From JBGSUZ01 sp963677505 (GTDB lineage Bacteria; Bacillota; Clostridia; Peptostreptococcales; Acidaminobacteraceae): DNA of 42,547 bases. This document shows positions 1-9,221 of this stretch, piece by piece. The notes beneath the pieces were generated by a model, which was not told where the DNA came from, searched no databases, and saw nothing but the letters and a program-made list of their open reading frames with translations. The position numbers and the translations under genes were made by a program. The stretch's first letter is position 1. The number at the start of each line of letters is the position of its first letter. Where the stretch lies: the NCBI GenBank assembly GCA_963677505.2, contig CAXXWB010000023.1, forward strand, positions 1 through 42,547, written 5' to 3'.

Positions 1-2
1 CG

Positions 3-149
3 GCAGAAGGGGAAGTTTTACAGGAAAAATCAACTGTCAAAGGACTAGTCGGCTCCGATTTAAGAAGACAAATGCCACCACAGATGTTTGCCGTGGTTTC
101 TTCACTGGTCAGACTAATTGAAAAAGTAGATGAGCAATCGAGAGAATAG
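3..149 (+). CDS. 3' end of an unrecognised protein (5' truncated by window edge)
   Basis: An open frame runs in from the left edge and ends at TAG 147-149, leaving 48 C-terminal residues. The sequence is soluble-looking, with a basic stretch (SDLRRQMPPQ) followed by a helix ending LIRL-like before the stop (SLVRLIEKVDEQSRE). The stop lies 12 nt before the GTG start of yaaR, so the two are probably co-transcribed. It does not look like YaaQ, the usual yaaR neighbour in Bacillus. I do not recognise the family and assign no function. Confidence 0.5.
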   Translation, partial: AEGEVLQEKSTVKGLVGSDLRRQMPPQMFAVVSSLVRLIEKVDEQSRE

Positions 150-161
150 TGAGGTGACAGC

Positions 162-621
162 GTGAGCAGCGATGTAAAAGTTAAACGCAGTACTGGGACT
201 ACCCGTACCAGCTCGGTAGCGCCTAAAAAAGATACGCCGGCAATAGGTCGTGTCACCTTCATGGAAATATTGGCGGATGAAAACGACGATGAACGCCGCA
301 GACAGCTTCTTCAGGAGTTACTGGACGACGTGGACAAAAAGGGACGAGATTTAGTAGAAAATAGAACCGTCGAATCCTTATTTGCTTACAAAAATTTGGT
401 TAAATCTTTTATTGAGGAAGCCATAGACTACGGTCTGAAAATTTCTGAAAAAAGAGGCTACGGCAGAGCCGGCAGAACAAAAATACTCAGAAGTGTTGGA
501 GAATGTAGATGAAAAATTATTGCAATTGACAGACCTTGTTTTGCAGAAGGAAACCAAGCATATCAACATACTCAGCAAGGTTGGGGAAATTAAAGGTCTC
601 TTGGTTAATTTATATTTATAA
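162..621 (+). CDS. yaaR: YaaR family protein (DUF327), one frameshift
   Basis: GTG start at 162 follows GAGGTGA. The protein has the YaaR pattern: a variable N-terminus, then LLDDVDKKGRDLVENRTVES and YKNLVKSFIEEAIDYG, ending with a conserved tail in another frame (VDEKLLQLTDLVLQKE ... GEIKGLLVNLYL, stop TAA 619-621). As read, the frame stops early at 512. Restoring two A residues in the CTCAGAAG stretch near 490 gives a continuous protein of about 153 aa, close to the family length. YaaR function is poorly defined; in Bacillus it sits near DNA-polymerase delta-prime and c-di-AMP receptor genes. Here the neighbour is a T-box unit instead. Family call is firm; the frameshift is probably a sequencing error. 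Confidence 0.8.
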
Positions 622-635
622 TAAAATATAAATTA
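606..635 (+). repeat. AT-only inverted repeat at the end of yaaR
   Basis: Arms 606-617 and 624-635 (12 nt each) are perfect reverse complements around a 6-nt loop. The stem is A/T only and lacks a clean T-tract, so it is at best a weak terminator. Confidence 0.4.
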
Positions 636-654
636 TTATTTATAAAAAAAACCA

Positions 655-683
655 TTGACAACAAAAGCAGTACACGTTAAGAT
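655..683 (+). promoter_or_regulatory. Sigma-A-type promoter for the T-box/asnA unit
   Basis: TTGACA at 655-660 is followed after 17 nt by TAAGAT at 678-683. It lies about 85 nt upstream of the conserved AGAGAG start of the T-box stem I. The -35 is consensus; the -10 matches at 4 of 6 positions. Confidence 0.55.
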
Positions 684-766
684 TGTTACAAAATAACAAC
701 AAATGTTAACAAAACATTAATAAATCAAAAGCATTGACGGGAAGAGTAGTATAAGTATTGAGTTTT

Positions 767-1041
767 AGAGAGCTGGCGTTGGTGAAAGTCCAGTACTTCA
801 ACCTTATATGAAGAACATCCTTGAGCTTTCAACCGAAAGGCATAAGCTGAGTAGACTTGAACGGAACCCAACCGTTAACGTGGGGCTGGTATCGATTAGA
901 CATTGGGCATGCATGCTTCGAAGCAATGAACTAATTCTGTACTAGACAAAGTGAATCAGTCTAGGCTGATTAACAAGGGTGGTACCGCGAAATTTAACCT
1001 TTCGTCCCTTTCTATTATAGAAAGAGGCGAGAGGTTTTTTT
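767..1041 (+). promoter_or_regulatory. T-box riboswitch (Asn, specifier AAC) upstream of asnA
   Basis: The leader begins with AGAGAGC (767-773) and carries stem I elements. The specifier is read as AAC at 814-816, in the context GAAGAACATCCTTGAGC, aligned by eye with the glyQS specifier loop. The T-box core AAGGGTGGTACCGCG lies at 975-989 and its TGGN bulge is TGGT (980-983). The terminator pairs AACCTTTCG TCCCTTTC (from 996) with GAAAGAGGCGAGAGGTT, followed by a run of T (1034-1041). AAC is an asparagine codon, which matches the downstream asparagine synthetase. Uncharged tRNA-Asn would stabilise the antiterminator and switch asnA on. Confidence 0.93.
996..1041 (+). terminator. T-box regulated terminator
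   Basis: A long stem with loop TATTATA followed by T7. Its 5' arm overlaps the 3' half of the T-box antiterminator, which is the standard attenuation arrangement. Confidence 0.85.
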
Positions 1042-1127
1042 ATTGTTCGAAAAGCCAAAACTCAATCTGCGTTTGCAGGTCGTGAAGTATGATAAATCAA
1101 CCGTTTAACCCCAAGGAGGATACTAAA

Positions 1128-2141
1128 ATGACTACAAAAATGACTAAGAAAACCATACCATTCACCCCTCGGCATACTAGAAACTGAAATTGCCATCAAA
1201 CAAGTTAAAGACTTTTTCGAACATCAATTGGCGGAAGCCCTCCATTTAACACGAGTATCGGCACCGTTGTTCGTAGCCCCAGAATCAGGTCTCAACGACA
1301 ACCTCAACGGTGTAGAGCGTCCTGTTTCTTTCGATGTTAAAACCATTGGCAAAGACGTTGAAATTGTTCAGTCCTTGGCAAAATGGAAGAGAATGGCCCT
1401 TCACCGCTACGGTTTCCAACCAAAACGAAGGCTTGTATACAGACATGAACGCCATCCGTAGAGATGAAGACCTTGACCAAATCCACTCTATTTATGTTGA
1501 CCAATGGGACTGGGAAAAAATCATCGTTAAAGATGACCGCACAGAAGCAAAACTCAGAGATATAGTCACTCGCATCTATGGGGTATTCAAAGGGACAGAA
1601 GCTCATGTACATGCCCTTTACCCAATGATTCAACCCACACTTCCAGAAGAGATTTTCTTCATCACTTCTGAGGGAACTTCTTGCGATGTACCCTACGCTT
1701 TCACCAAAAGAAAGAGAAACAGGCAATCACTAAAGATAAAGGCGCAGTCTTCTTGATGCAAATCGGTCACGAACTCAGCCACGGCGAGCCACATGACGGC
1801 AGAGCCCCAGACTATGACGATTGGTCTCTAAACGGGGACATCATCTTCTGGAACCCAGTTTTAGAAAGTGCCTTTGAACTCTCGTCAATGGGTATTCGCG
1901 TAGATGAAGAAGTTCTCCTAGAACAGCTTGAAAAAGCAGGATGCACAGACCGTTTGGAATTCCCATTCCATCAGATGGTAGCTTCTAAAGAATTACCGTA
2001 CCACAGTAGGTGGTGGTATTGGTCAATCGAGAATCTGCATGTACTTTCCTTCAAAAAGCTCATATAGGCGAAGTTCAGTCATCGGTATGGCCAGCAGAAA
2101 TGCATGAAGCTTGTATCAAAGAAAACATTTTCTTACTCTAA
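1128..2141 (+). CDS. asnA: Aspartate-ammonia ligase AsnA, several frameshifts
   Basis: AsnA makes asparagine from aspartate, ammonia and ATP. ATG 1128 follows AAGGAGGA. The AsnA sequence is recognisable along the whole locus but in changing frames: LETEIAIKQVKDFFEHQLAE, SGLNDNLNGVERPVSFD, SLAKWKRMAL, NEGLYTDMNAIR, YVDQWDWEK, GRAPDYDDWSLNGDI, WNPVLESAFELSSMGIRVD, and the end TVGGGIGQSRICMYFLQ then WPAEMHEA. Stop is TAA 2139-2141. Total length is 1014 bp (338 codons), the family size. Breaks fall near 1165-1168 (C run), 1422-1425 (A run), 1672-1674 (G run), about 1715, and 2001-2002. The Asn T-box upstream supports the call. No conserved block is missing, so I favour sequencing indels over a true pseudogene. 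Confidence 0.88.
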
Positions 2142-2243
2142 TTAAGACGTCTAAATATAGGCTGAGAAGTGACAACTAAACCTAGACTGGTAGGAAAGGC
2201 ATAAAGGAAGTATAATGTAGGAAAAGGTACTTCGGAGGATTCT

Positions 2244-3298
2244 ATGAAACGCTTACGATGGCTGATCTATATTTTCTTTCTACCTGTTACTGTTGTCCTA
2301 TTATTTTTAACATACAGTGTTGTTTTTGAATATCGGCCCGCGTCAGAAGAAGAAAGCATTGTCATTATTAGAAATGGCAAGATGATAGATGCAAATAAGC
2401 CTTTAGAGATAACCACTTTCAACATAGGTTATGGGGGATTAGATGCAGGACAGGACTTCTTTATGGATGGCGGTGTTTCGTCAAGATCGCTTAGCAAAAT
2501 TCAGACGGAAACTAATTTAGAAGAAATTATTAAATTTCTAATCGCCAAGAAGTCAGATGTATACTTTTTGCAAGAAGTTGACCATATGGCGGACAGGAGT
2601 TTCGAAATCAATGAAATGGAAGTTATTACGGGTCTGATACCCGGCTATAATGCAAATTTTGCTTACAATTATAAAGTCACCTGGGTACCAGTACCTCTTC
2701 TCACGCCCATGGGAAGTGTCTATAGTGGCCTAATGACCTTGAGTCGTGGAGATTTTGAAAAGTCGATTCGGTATCAATTGCCTGGAAATGAACCTTTTCC
2801 AAAACGGGTTTTTCGACATGAAACGTTGTGTGGTTGAAAGTACCTATAAACTTAGTAATGGGAAAAAATTAATTTTGATCAATATTCATCTATCAGCCTT
2901 TGATAATGGCGGTAAAATCAGAGCCCAGCAGATACAATGGTTAGAAGACCATTTAGAAAAAGTGTATAATAAAAGCGAGAATTATGTTATAGTTGGAGGG
3001 GATTGGAATCATATTTTATCTGATGATGTCAGAGAGAATCCAGTTGCAGAAACACCGGAGTGGGTGGCCATGTTACCGAAAACCCTAGAGGCCAACACAG
3101 GTTTTAAAATGGTGTTTGACAAAAATATCAACACGGTAAGAAACAATGATAAACCTTATATTAAGGGTGAATCATTCGAAACCCATTATTGACGGTTTTC
3201 TGGTTTCTCCTAATTTAAAAGTGTTAAAAGTTTATGGCACAGATTTAAATTTCCAAAATTCAGATCATCAGCCTGTAACCATTCAAGTTGGTTTTTAA
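2244..3298 (+). CDS. Membrane-anchored endonuclease/exonuclease/phosphatase family protein, two frameshifts
   Basis: ATG 2244 follows TTCGGAGGA. Residues about 7-27 form a hydrophobic signal anchor, so the catalytic domain is probably outside the cell. Family motifs in order are TFNIGYGG (about residue 57), FLQEVD, INIHLSAFDNGG, VGGDWNH and the terminal NSDHQPV; together these are the acid/histidine set of the metal-dependent EEP fold. The frame breaks near 2820-2833 and at 3175-3176 (TT for T), after which it continues as KPIIDGFLVSPNLKV to TAA 3296-3298. The reconstructed protein is about 350 aa. Substrate is unknown: EEP proteins include nucleases and phosphoesterases. A TATAAT at 2211-2216 may be its -10, but no good -35 is visible. 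Confidence 0.75.
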
Positions 3299-3301
3299 AT
3301 A

Positions 3302-3412
3302 CTACCGGTCTGGGGGGAACGGTAGCCTGAAAAGGTCATTTCTTCGGAGATGGCCTTTTCACTTTTCAAAAATATATACTCGGTGTGATTGAGTTCACAC
3401 CGAAGTTTTTTT
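3302..3412 (+). terminator. Three consecutive hairpins after the EEP gene
   Basis: CTACCG/CGGTAG (3302-3326), GAAAAGG-TCAT/ATG-GCCTTTTC (3329-3360), and CGGTGTGA/TCACACCG (3381-3404) followed by T7 (3406-3412). The last has the best intrinsic terminator form. Confidence 0.7.
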
Positions 3413-3427
3413 GTGCTAAAATAATAG

Positions 3428-3439
3428 GAACGTACGTTC
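3428..3439 (+). promoter_or_regulatory. LexA (DinR-type SOS) box upstream of pcrA-ligA
   Basis: GAACGTACGTTC is a perfect 12-bp palindrome that fits the Firmicutes LexA core GAAC-RNRY-GTTY at every position. It lies 20 nt before the pcrA start and just after a TAAAAT -10-like element (about 3417-3422), where repressor binding would block initiation. SOS control of pcrA-ligA fits their repair role. Confidence 0.75.
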
Positions 3440-3458
3440 TAACAAATAGGAGGATTTT

Positions 3459-5713
3459 ATGGATTTGTCCGCACTGAATGAAGAACAGCGATTAGCGGTC
3501 GTGACAACTGAAGGACCTGTATTAATATTAGCGGGGTGCTGGTTCTGGCAAGACTCGGGTTCTGACCCATAGAATCGCCCATTTAATAGAAGATAAAAAT
3601 ATTTTTCCTAGCAATATACTTGCCTTTACCTTTACCAACAAAGCGTCTAAAGAAATGATCAGCCGAGTAGAGCGGATTATTGGACCAATTGCTGGGGCTA
3701 TGTGGATGGGAACTTTCCATAGTATAGCTGTAAAAATGCTTAGACGAGATGCAGACAGAATTGGCTATGGCAGGGATTTTGTCATTTATGACAGTGATGA
3801 TCAAATGACAGTTGTTAAGCAAGCTATTAAAAAGCATGAAATTGATGACAAACGCCTTCCTGCTAGAGCTATCCACGCTCAAATCAGCCAGGCGAAAAAT
3901 GAAATGTTGGACCCAGATGCCTATAAAGCACAAGGGGGCAAGGACTATATCGCCATTGCAGTAGAAAAAGTATACAGAACCTATCAGGAAACCTTAATTA
4001 GAAATAACGCTATGGATTTTGACGACTTACTCATTCAGGTGATACGACTCCTTGAAAAAAACCCAGAGGTTTGTGAGTATTATCAAAAGAAGTTCCAGTA
4101 CATTCATGTCGATGAGTATCAGGATACCAACAAAGCCCAGTATAAACTGATAAAAATGTTGTCTAAATACCACGGCAATGTATGTGTTGTAGGGGATATT
4201 GACCAATCTATCTATGGGTGGAGAGGCGCAGATATACGGAATATTCGTGACTTTGAAAAAGACTTTGCCGAGGCAAAATTTATAAAATTAGAGCAAAATT
4301 ACCGATCGACTCAGTTGATTCTAGATGCAGCTAACGGCGTCATTGAGAACAACTCTGAACGGAAAGAAAAGACCCTTTGGACTCTGAAAACTCAAGGGGA
4401 AAGCATTAAGTATTATCGGGCTGCTTCTGAATACGATGAAGCTCGATTTGTAGCCGAAGAGATTGAACGTCCTTGTCAGCGGACAAAAACGAAATTACAG
4501 CGATTTCGCCATACTTTATAGAACCAATGCCCAGGTCCCGTGCCATAGAAGAAGGGTTGCTTAAGTATGGGATAGAATATAACATTGTTGGGGGCTATCG
4601 CTTCTACGAACGCCTTGAAATTAAAATATTATGGCCTATTTAAGATTGGTTCAGAACCCTCGAGATGAGGTGGCCTTCGCTAGAATGATTAACGTACCTA
4701 AAAGAGGTATTGGCGCCAAGTCCATCGAAAATATTCTCGCCCCTTTGTCAAGAAAGGGACGTGAACACCTTAGAAGCAGCCATGATTGCAGTCGATGAAA
4801 AACTGGTGACGGCAAAAGCGGCAGAAGGGGTTAAAAACTTTGTTTCGGGACTGCTGCCCTTTATTCAAAATAAAGAAGATTTGCGGGTCTCAGATATTAT
4901 AGAAACCATTGGCGAAAAAATGGGTTATGTGGCAGAACTCAAAGCTGAAAATACCATTGAAGCAACTACCAGACTTGAAAATATTAAGGAATTATGGACG
5001 GTGGCACAACAATTTGAAGCCCGTTCAGAAGATCCGAGCCTAGAGACCTTCTTGGCAGAAGTCAGCCTAATGTCTGACATTGACGGGTTAAAAGAAAGTA
5101 CAGACCTTGTGACCCTTATGACCCTTCACAGCGCAAAGGGCTTGGAATATCCAATCGTATTCCTTGTAGGTCTTGAAGAGCAAATTTTCCCAACCGCAAG
5201 AGCCATAGATGGTGACGGTGATTTAGAAGAAGAAAGAAGACTGGCTTACGTGGGCATTACCAGAGCCGAGGAACTGTTGTATATGTACCAATGCTTTTGG
5301 ACGAATGCTTTACGGTAGAACTTCAAATAATTCACCTTCTCGCTTTATCGGAGAAATCCCTCAGAATCTGATAATGCCTTTAAATGAAGAAAAGCAAACA
5401 GGCTATCAGACTAATTATCAAAGACGGTACAATAGTTTCTCAGATGATCCGAACGAAGGGCATAATAGTAATTACAGCAAGCCCTTCCCTGGAAAAGGCA
5501 GTTTCAACGCCCCAGGAAAGACTGTAAGTCGTCCTCTTACCAATCCTTCGGAATTGTCTATTGGGGTTAAAGTGAAGCATAAAATCTTCGGAGATGGGAC
5601 CATTATCAACCATTAAAAAGGAAAATGAAAATCAAATTGCAACCATCGCCTTTAAGAACAAGGGGATCAAACAGCTAGATCTAAGTATTGCCCCCCTTGA
5701 AATTGTAGAATAA
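3459..5713 (+). CDS. pcrA: ATP-dependent DNA helicase PcrA (UvrD/Rep family), about seven frameshifts
   Basis: A superfamily 1 3'-5' helicase for repair and replication. ATG 3459 follows TAGGAGGA. Motifs appear in order across frames: Walker A GAGSGKT (about 3534-3554, after removing one G), TFTNKASKEM, GTFHSIA, DEYQDTN, VVGDIDQSIYGWRGAD, LEQNYRS, then TLMTLHSAKGLEYP, EEERRLAYVGITRAEE and a C-terminal GVKVKHKIFGDGTI module. Breaks lie at 3533-3536, 4470-4472, about 4534, 4623-4627, 4740-4743, 5281-5288 and 5606-5613. Reconstructed length is about 750 aa, normal for PcrA. All motifs survive and the co-operonic ligA is intact, so indel errors are likelier than gene death. TAA at 5711-5713. Confidence 0.88.
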
Positions 5714-5726
5714 GAGGGAGTTAATC

Positions 5727-7730
5727 ATGGCCTTAAATGAAAAGGAACGCTACGATAAGCTTGTAGCCGAAATAGAACACCATAGCCATCTGTATTATGA
5801 TTTAGACCAACCCCTTCTAACGGACTCAGAATACGATCAACTGATGAAAGCCCTGATTCAAATGGAAGGAGAATATCCTGAAATTAAAAGAGCCGATTCA
5901 CCCAGTCAAAGAGTTGGTGGCAAGGCCCTAAGTGCTTTTGAACAAGTGGCCCATCCTGTAAGATTGTTGAGCCTAGACAATGCTTATAATGAAGAAGATC
6001 TTTTAGACTTTCAGCGGAAGGTCCTTCAAGAAGTCACTCAAACGCCTACCTATGTTGTAGAGTACAAAATTGATGGCCTAAGTGTTGCACTGACTTATGA
6101 AAAAGGTATTTTTGTAAAGGGGGCAACCCGCGGGGATGGTAGTATTGGGGAAGATGTTACCGAAAATTTGAAAACGGTGAAGTCTATTCCTTTAAGACTG
6201 AAGGAACCTGTAGACCTTGTGGTCAGAGGTGAAGTCTTTTTGCCTAAAGAGGGCTTCGTTTCTCTCAATGAGGCACAAGAGTTGGCAGGACTACAAGCCT
6301 TTGCCAATCCTAGAAATGCAGCAGCAGGAAGCCTTCGCCAATTGGATTCTAAAATAACGGCAAGCAGACCTTTAGATATTTTTGTATTTGATATTTTAAA
6401 AGGAGAATTAGGCTTAAGTCGTCACGATGAAACCCTTGAAAAATTAGATGCACTTGGCTTTAAAGTATCTAAGACGAGAACTTATAACTGTGTTGAAGAA
6501 ATTGTTAAATTTTGCTCAGAAGCGGAAGAAGAACGCCATGCCCTTTCCTTCGATATAGATGGCTTAGTGGTCAAGGTTAATGAGTTTAATCTAAGAGATC
6601 AGTTAGGTGTAAAGGCTAAAAGTCCTAAATGGGCCATTGCCTATAAGTTCCCTGCTGAGGAAAAAGAGACTGTCATTAAAGACATCTTATTGCAAGTGGG
6701 AAGAACAGGGGTAATAACCCCAAAAGCTGAATTTGAGCCAGTTACAGTTGCAGGTTCAGTGGTTACTTATGCTACCTTGCACAACCAAGACTTTATTAGA
6801 GAAAAAGATATTAGAATTGGTGATCATGTATTGATTCAGAAGGCTGGAGATGTTATACCAGCAGTGGTCAGCGTTGTTATAGACAAACGGCCTGAAGGGA
6901 CTATACCTTATGAGTTGCCGACCCAATGTCCTGTTTGTGGCGGCGAGGCACTTCGTTTGCCAGAAGAAGTTGCGCTCAGGTGTCAAAATCCAGAATGTCC
7001 TGCAAAGGTAACCAGAGGCATTACGCATTTTGTTTCAAGGCCTGCCATGAATATTGATGGCATAGGTGAAGCTATTATTGAGCTTCTTATTAAAGAAGGC
7101 TTTTTAAAAGACTACAGTGATCTTTATTATTTAAAAGCCCATTATGAAGTTCTTGTTAAGCTGGAACGATTGGGAAGTAAATCTGTAGACAACATGATTG
7201 AAGCCATTGAAAAATCAAAGGAAAATGATTTAGGAAAGCTTTTAAGCGGTCTTGGAATCTCTTTGGTAGGGGCAAAAGCTTCTGAAACCTTAGCAAAGCA
7301 TTTTAAGTCCCTTGAAAATATTCAAAAGGCTACAAAAGAAGAGCTTATGATGGCTGAGGAAATCGGTCAAAAGATGGCTGAAAGTATTATGGCTTTCTTT
7401 GAAAATGAAATTAACATAGAACGTATGAATAAACTTATCACTGCAGGAGTCAATACGTACTACTTAAAGGAAGTCCCTTCTGAAGAGACGCAAATTTTTA
7501 AAGAGATGACATTTGTAGTTACAGGAACCTTAGAGCATTATAAGCGAGATGAAATTAAAGAGCTGATTGAGTCCCTAGGTGGTAAAGTATCAGGGAGTGT
7601 CAGTAAAAAGACGACTTATGTTGTCTTTGGAGAAGAGGCTGGGTCTAAACTTGAAAAGGCTCAAAGTCTTGGCGTTTCAACTTTAGATGAGCCTGCCTTT
7701 GAAAAAATGTTAGCAACGTTAAAAAAATAG
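5727..7730 (+). CDS. ligA: NAD-dependent DNA ligase LigA
   Basis: Seals nicks in replication and repair using NAD. It is 667 aa, full length for the family. Order: Ia domain (YYDLDQPLLTDSEYD), adenylation domain with the nucleotidyl-lysine in YKIDG (Lys114) and GDGSIGEDVTENL, an OB fold (AIAYKFPAEE, VGRTGVITPKAEF), a zinc finger (CPVC ... C-x4-C around residues 400-425), helix-hairpin-helix repeats (about 440-580), and a C-terminal BRCT domain (about 590-667, TFVVTGTLEHYKRDE, LGGKVSGSVSKKT). ATG 5727 follows GAGGGAG. It starts 13 nt after pcrA, forming the common pcrA-ligA operon. Confidence 0.98.
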   Translation: MALNEKERYDKLVAEIEHHSHLYYDLDQPLLTDSEYDQLMKALIQMEGEYPEIKRADSPSQRVGGKALSAFEQVAHPVRLLSLDNAYNEEDLLDFQRKVLQEVTQTPTYVVEYKIDGLSVALTYEKGIFVKGATRGDGSIGEDVTENLKTVKSIPLRLKEPVDLVVRGEVFLPKEGFVSLNEAQELAGLQAFANPRNAAAGSLRQLDSKITASRPLDIFVFDILKGELGLSRHDETLEKLDALGFKVSKTRTYNCVEEIVKFCSEAEEERHALSFDIDGLVVKVNEFNLRDQLGVKAKSPKWAIAYKFPAEEKETVIKDILLQVGRTGVITPKAEFEPVTVAGSVVTYATLHNQDFIREKDIRIGDHVLIQKAGDVIPAVVSVVIDKRPEGTIPYELPTQCPVCGGEALRLPEEVALRCQNPECPAKVTRGITHFVSRPAMNIDGIGEAIIELLIKEGFLKDYSDLYYLKAHYEVLVKLERLGSKSVDNMIEAIEKSKENDLGKLLSGLGISLVGAKASETLAKHFKSLENIQKATKEELMMAEEIGQKMAESIMAFFENEINIERMNKLITAGVNTYYLKEVPSEETQIFKEMTFVVTGTLEHYKRDEIKELIESLGGKVSGSVSKKTTYVVFGEEAGSKLEKAQSLGVSTLDEPAFEKMLATLKK

Positions 7731-7785
7731 GCGATTTGCAATTCCTATTAAATAGATAGGTTTTATCACTTTATTAAAAACTTAC

Positions 7786-7829
7786 AAGAGTGGTTCTCAA
7801 TGGATTAGAGAACCACTCTTTCATTTTTT
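7786..7829 (+). terminator. Intrinsic terminator after ligA
   Basis: AAGAGTGGTTCTC (7786-7798) pairs with GAGAACCACTCTT (7808-7820), followed by TCATTTTTT. Strong 13-bp stem. Confidence 0.9.
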
Positions 7830-7909
7830 GATTCAAACCCATGTCTGGAGGCTAGTTGTTATAATGGATTGAAAAAATTATATAGTGAAACGTTTGAAAA
7901 AACAAAATA

Positions 7910-7942
7910 ATGCAAGAAATAGTGTGGAAGATGCAAGAAATA
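7910..7942 (+). repeat. 12-bp direct repeat in the opp upstream region
   Basis: ATGCAAGAAATA occurs at 7910-7921 and again at 7931-7942, start to start 21 bp (two helical turns). It could be a tandem protein-binding site; no regulator is identified. Confidence 0.45.
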
Positions 7943-8193
7943 AATCAATTTGTAACAATTCTCATGTGACAATTCCTTAAAAAACATTAAGTTGTCAGAT
8001 GAAAAAACACGATTTCGAAATAGTTAATCGTTCAAATGTTACAAAACCTTAACGCTTGAATCCTTGGAAATGCTTGTGTTTTGGGTGTTTTGGGCTTATT
8101 ATTAATAATAATACAAACAACGGGTTTTTATGTATTGAAACCAGTTACGAAATTTTTTTATGGTCTCTGTAAGTTTTACAACAATTTTTTCAC

Positions 8194-8242
8194 GATTTGA
8201 AATCTAAAAACTGCAAGTTTGCAGAAGGGGGCATTTCAAATC
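8194..8242 (+). promoter_or_regulatory. Nested hairpin in the oppB leader
   Basis: Outer arms GATTTGAAAT (8194-8203) and ATTTCAAATC (8233-8242) are perfect complements. Inside them lies CTGCAA-GT-TTGCAG (8211-8224). The structure ends about 50 nt before the oppB start and has no T-tract, so it is more likely a leader fold or mRNA-stability element than a terminator. The overlapping TTTCAA-ATC-TTGAAA (8234-8248) offers a competing fold. Confidence 0.45.
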
Positions 8243-8291
8243 TTGAAAAACGACGAAACTCTCGGACTAACTTTTGAAAGGAGTTGATATC

Positions 8292-9212
8292 TTGGGAAAG
8301 TATATCTTTAAACGATTAATCTCAATGTTTATCACCCTGTTGTTTGTAGCCACACTCACGTTCTTCCTTATGAGAATTATCCCAGGAGGTCCGTTCACTG
8401 GTGAGAAAGCATTGCCGGAAGCGGTTCTTCAAGCACTAAACGAAAAGTACCACTTTAATGATCCGCTTTGGATGCAGTATCTTGACTACATGAAAGGTGT
8501 ATTCACCTTAGACATGGGTCCATCATTTAAGCGTGTAGGTGTTCAGGTTACTGACCTTATCGCTGCAGGTTTCCCTATTTCAGCTAAATTGGGTCTCTTG
8601 TCAACTCTCGTCATTATAACATTAGGTATCCCAGCTGGTATTGTTTCAGCACTTAAACAAAACAAATGGGAAGATTATGTGGTAACAATTTTAGCAACAT
8701 TAGGTGTAGCAGTACCAAGCTTTGTTTTAGGGGCACTCATTCTTCACGTATTCAGTGCAAAACTTGGCTGGTTGCCACCGTTCGGTATTGATACTTGGAA
8801 GCATTACATCGGTCCAGTTGCGGCATTATCGGGTTACTCGCTAGCATTCGTATCTAGACTTACAAGATCGAGTTTGTTAGAAGTTATGCAACAAGACTAC
8901 ATTAGAACAGCCCGTGCAAAAGGGCTTCCTGAAATTATCGTTATTTCCAAACATGCTTTAAAAAATGCCTTGATCCCAGTTGTTACTTACTTAGGACCAA
9001 TGGTCGCATCTATCATGACAGGTTCATTCGTTATCGAAAAAATCTTTGCGATCCCTGGAATGGGTAAGTACTTCGTCGAAAGTGTTGGTAATCGTGACTA
9101 TACTGTGTTGATGGGAACAACTATCTTCTACGCAGCATTTTCTATTACAATGATCTTCATTGTCGACATCTTATACGGATTTATTGATCCGCGAATTAAA
9201 TTGGGCGAATAG
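8292..9212 (+). CDS. oppB: Oligopeptide ABC transporter permease OppB
   Basis: Integral membrane half of a peptide importer, 306 aa. I place the start at TTG 8292 (protein MGKYIFKRLISMFITLLFVA) because AAAGGAG at 8278-8284 has ideal spacing to it; an upstream in-frame TTG at 8274 overlaps that site. Six membrane segments are visible, with the hallmark MRIIPGGPF after TM1 and the binding-protein-dependent permease loop (DYIRTARAKGLPE, residues about 210-222), which docks on the ATPases. It ends with DILYGFIDPRIKLGE. First gene of oppBCDF, 9 nt before oppC. Confidence 0.95.
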   Translation: MGKYIFKRLISMFITLLFVATLTFFLMRIIPGGPFTGEKALPEAVLQALNEKYHFNDPLWMQYLDYMKGVFTLDMGPSFKRVGVQVTDLIAAGFPISAKLGLLSTLVIITLGIPAGIVSALKQNKWEDYVVTILATLGVAVPSFVLGALILHVFSAKLGWLPPFGIDTWKHYIGPVAALSGYSLAFVSRLTRSSLLEVMQQDYIRTARAKGLPEIIVISKHALKNALIPVVTYLGPMVASIMTGSFVIEKIFAIPGMGKYFVESVGNRDYTVLMGTTIFYAAFSITMIFIVDILYGFIDPRIKLGE

Positions 9213-9221
9213 GAGGATCAT

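Larger units (their letters stand above)
7830..8291 (+). other. Long non-coding leader of the opp operon
   Basis: About 460 nt of A/T-rich DNA without a credible gene. It holds a TATAAT (7860-7865) without a convincing -35, a direct repeat (7910-7921 and 7931-7942), and a nested hairpin just before oppB (8194-8242). No riboswitch class was recognised. Confidence 0.5.

Noticed and set aside
606..635. Strong terminator after yaaR
   Set aside because: The inverted repeat is perfect but only A/T, overlaps the coding end and has no proper T-tract.
3459..5713. Programmed frameshifting in pcrA or asnA
   Set aside because: There are too many breaks, in both directions, at ordinary homopolymers, with no slippery-site-plus-structure pattern. 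Sequencing indels explain them better.
7830..8291. CRISPR-like array in the repeated A/T-rich opp leader
   Set aside because: Only one 12-bp repeat pair is present, with no regular spacers and no cas genes in the window.
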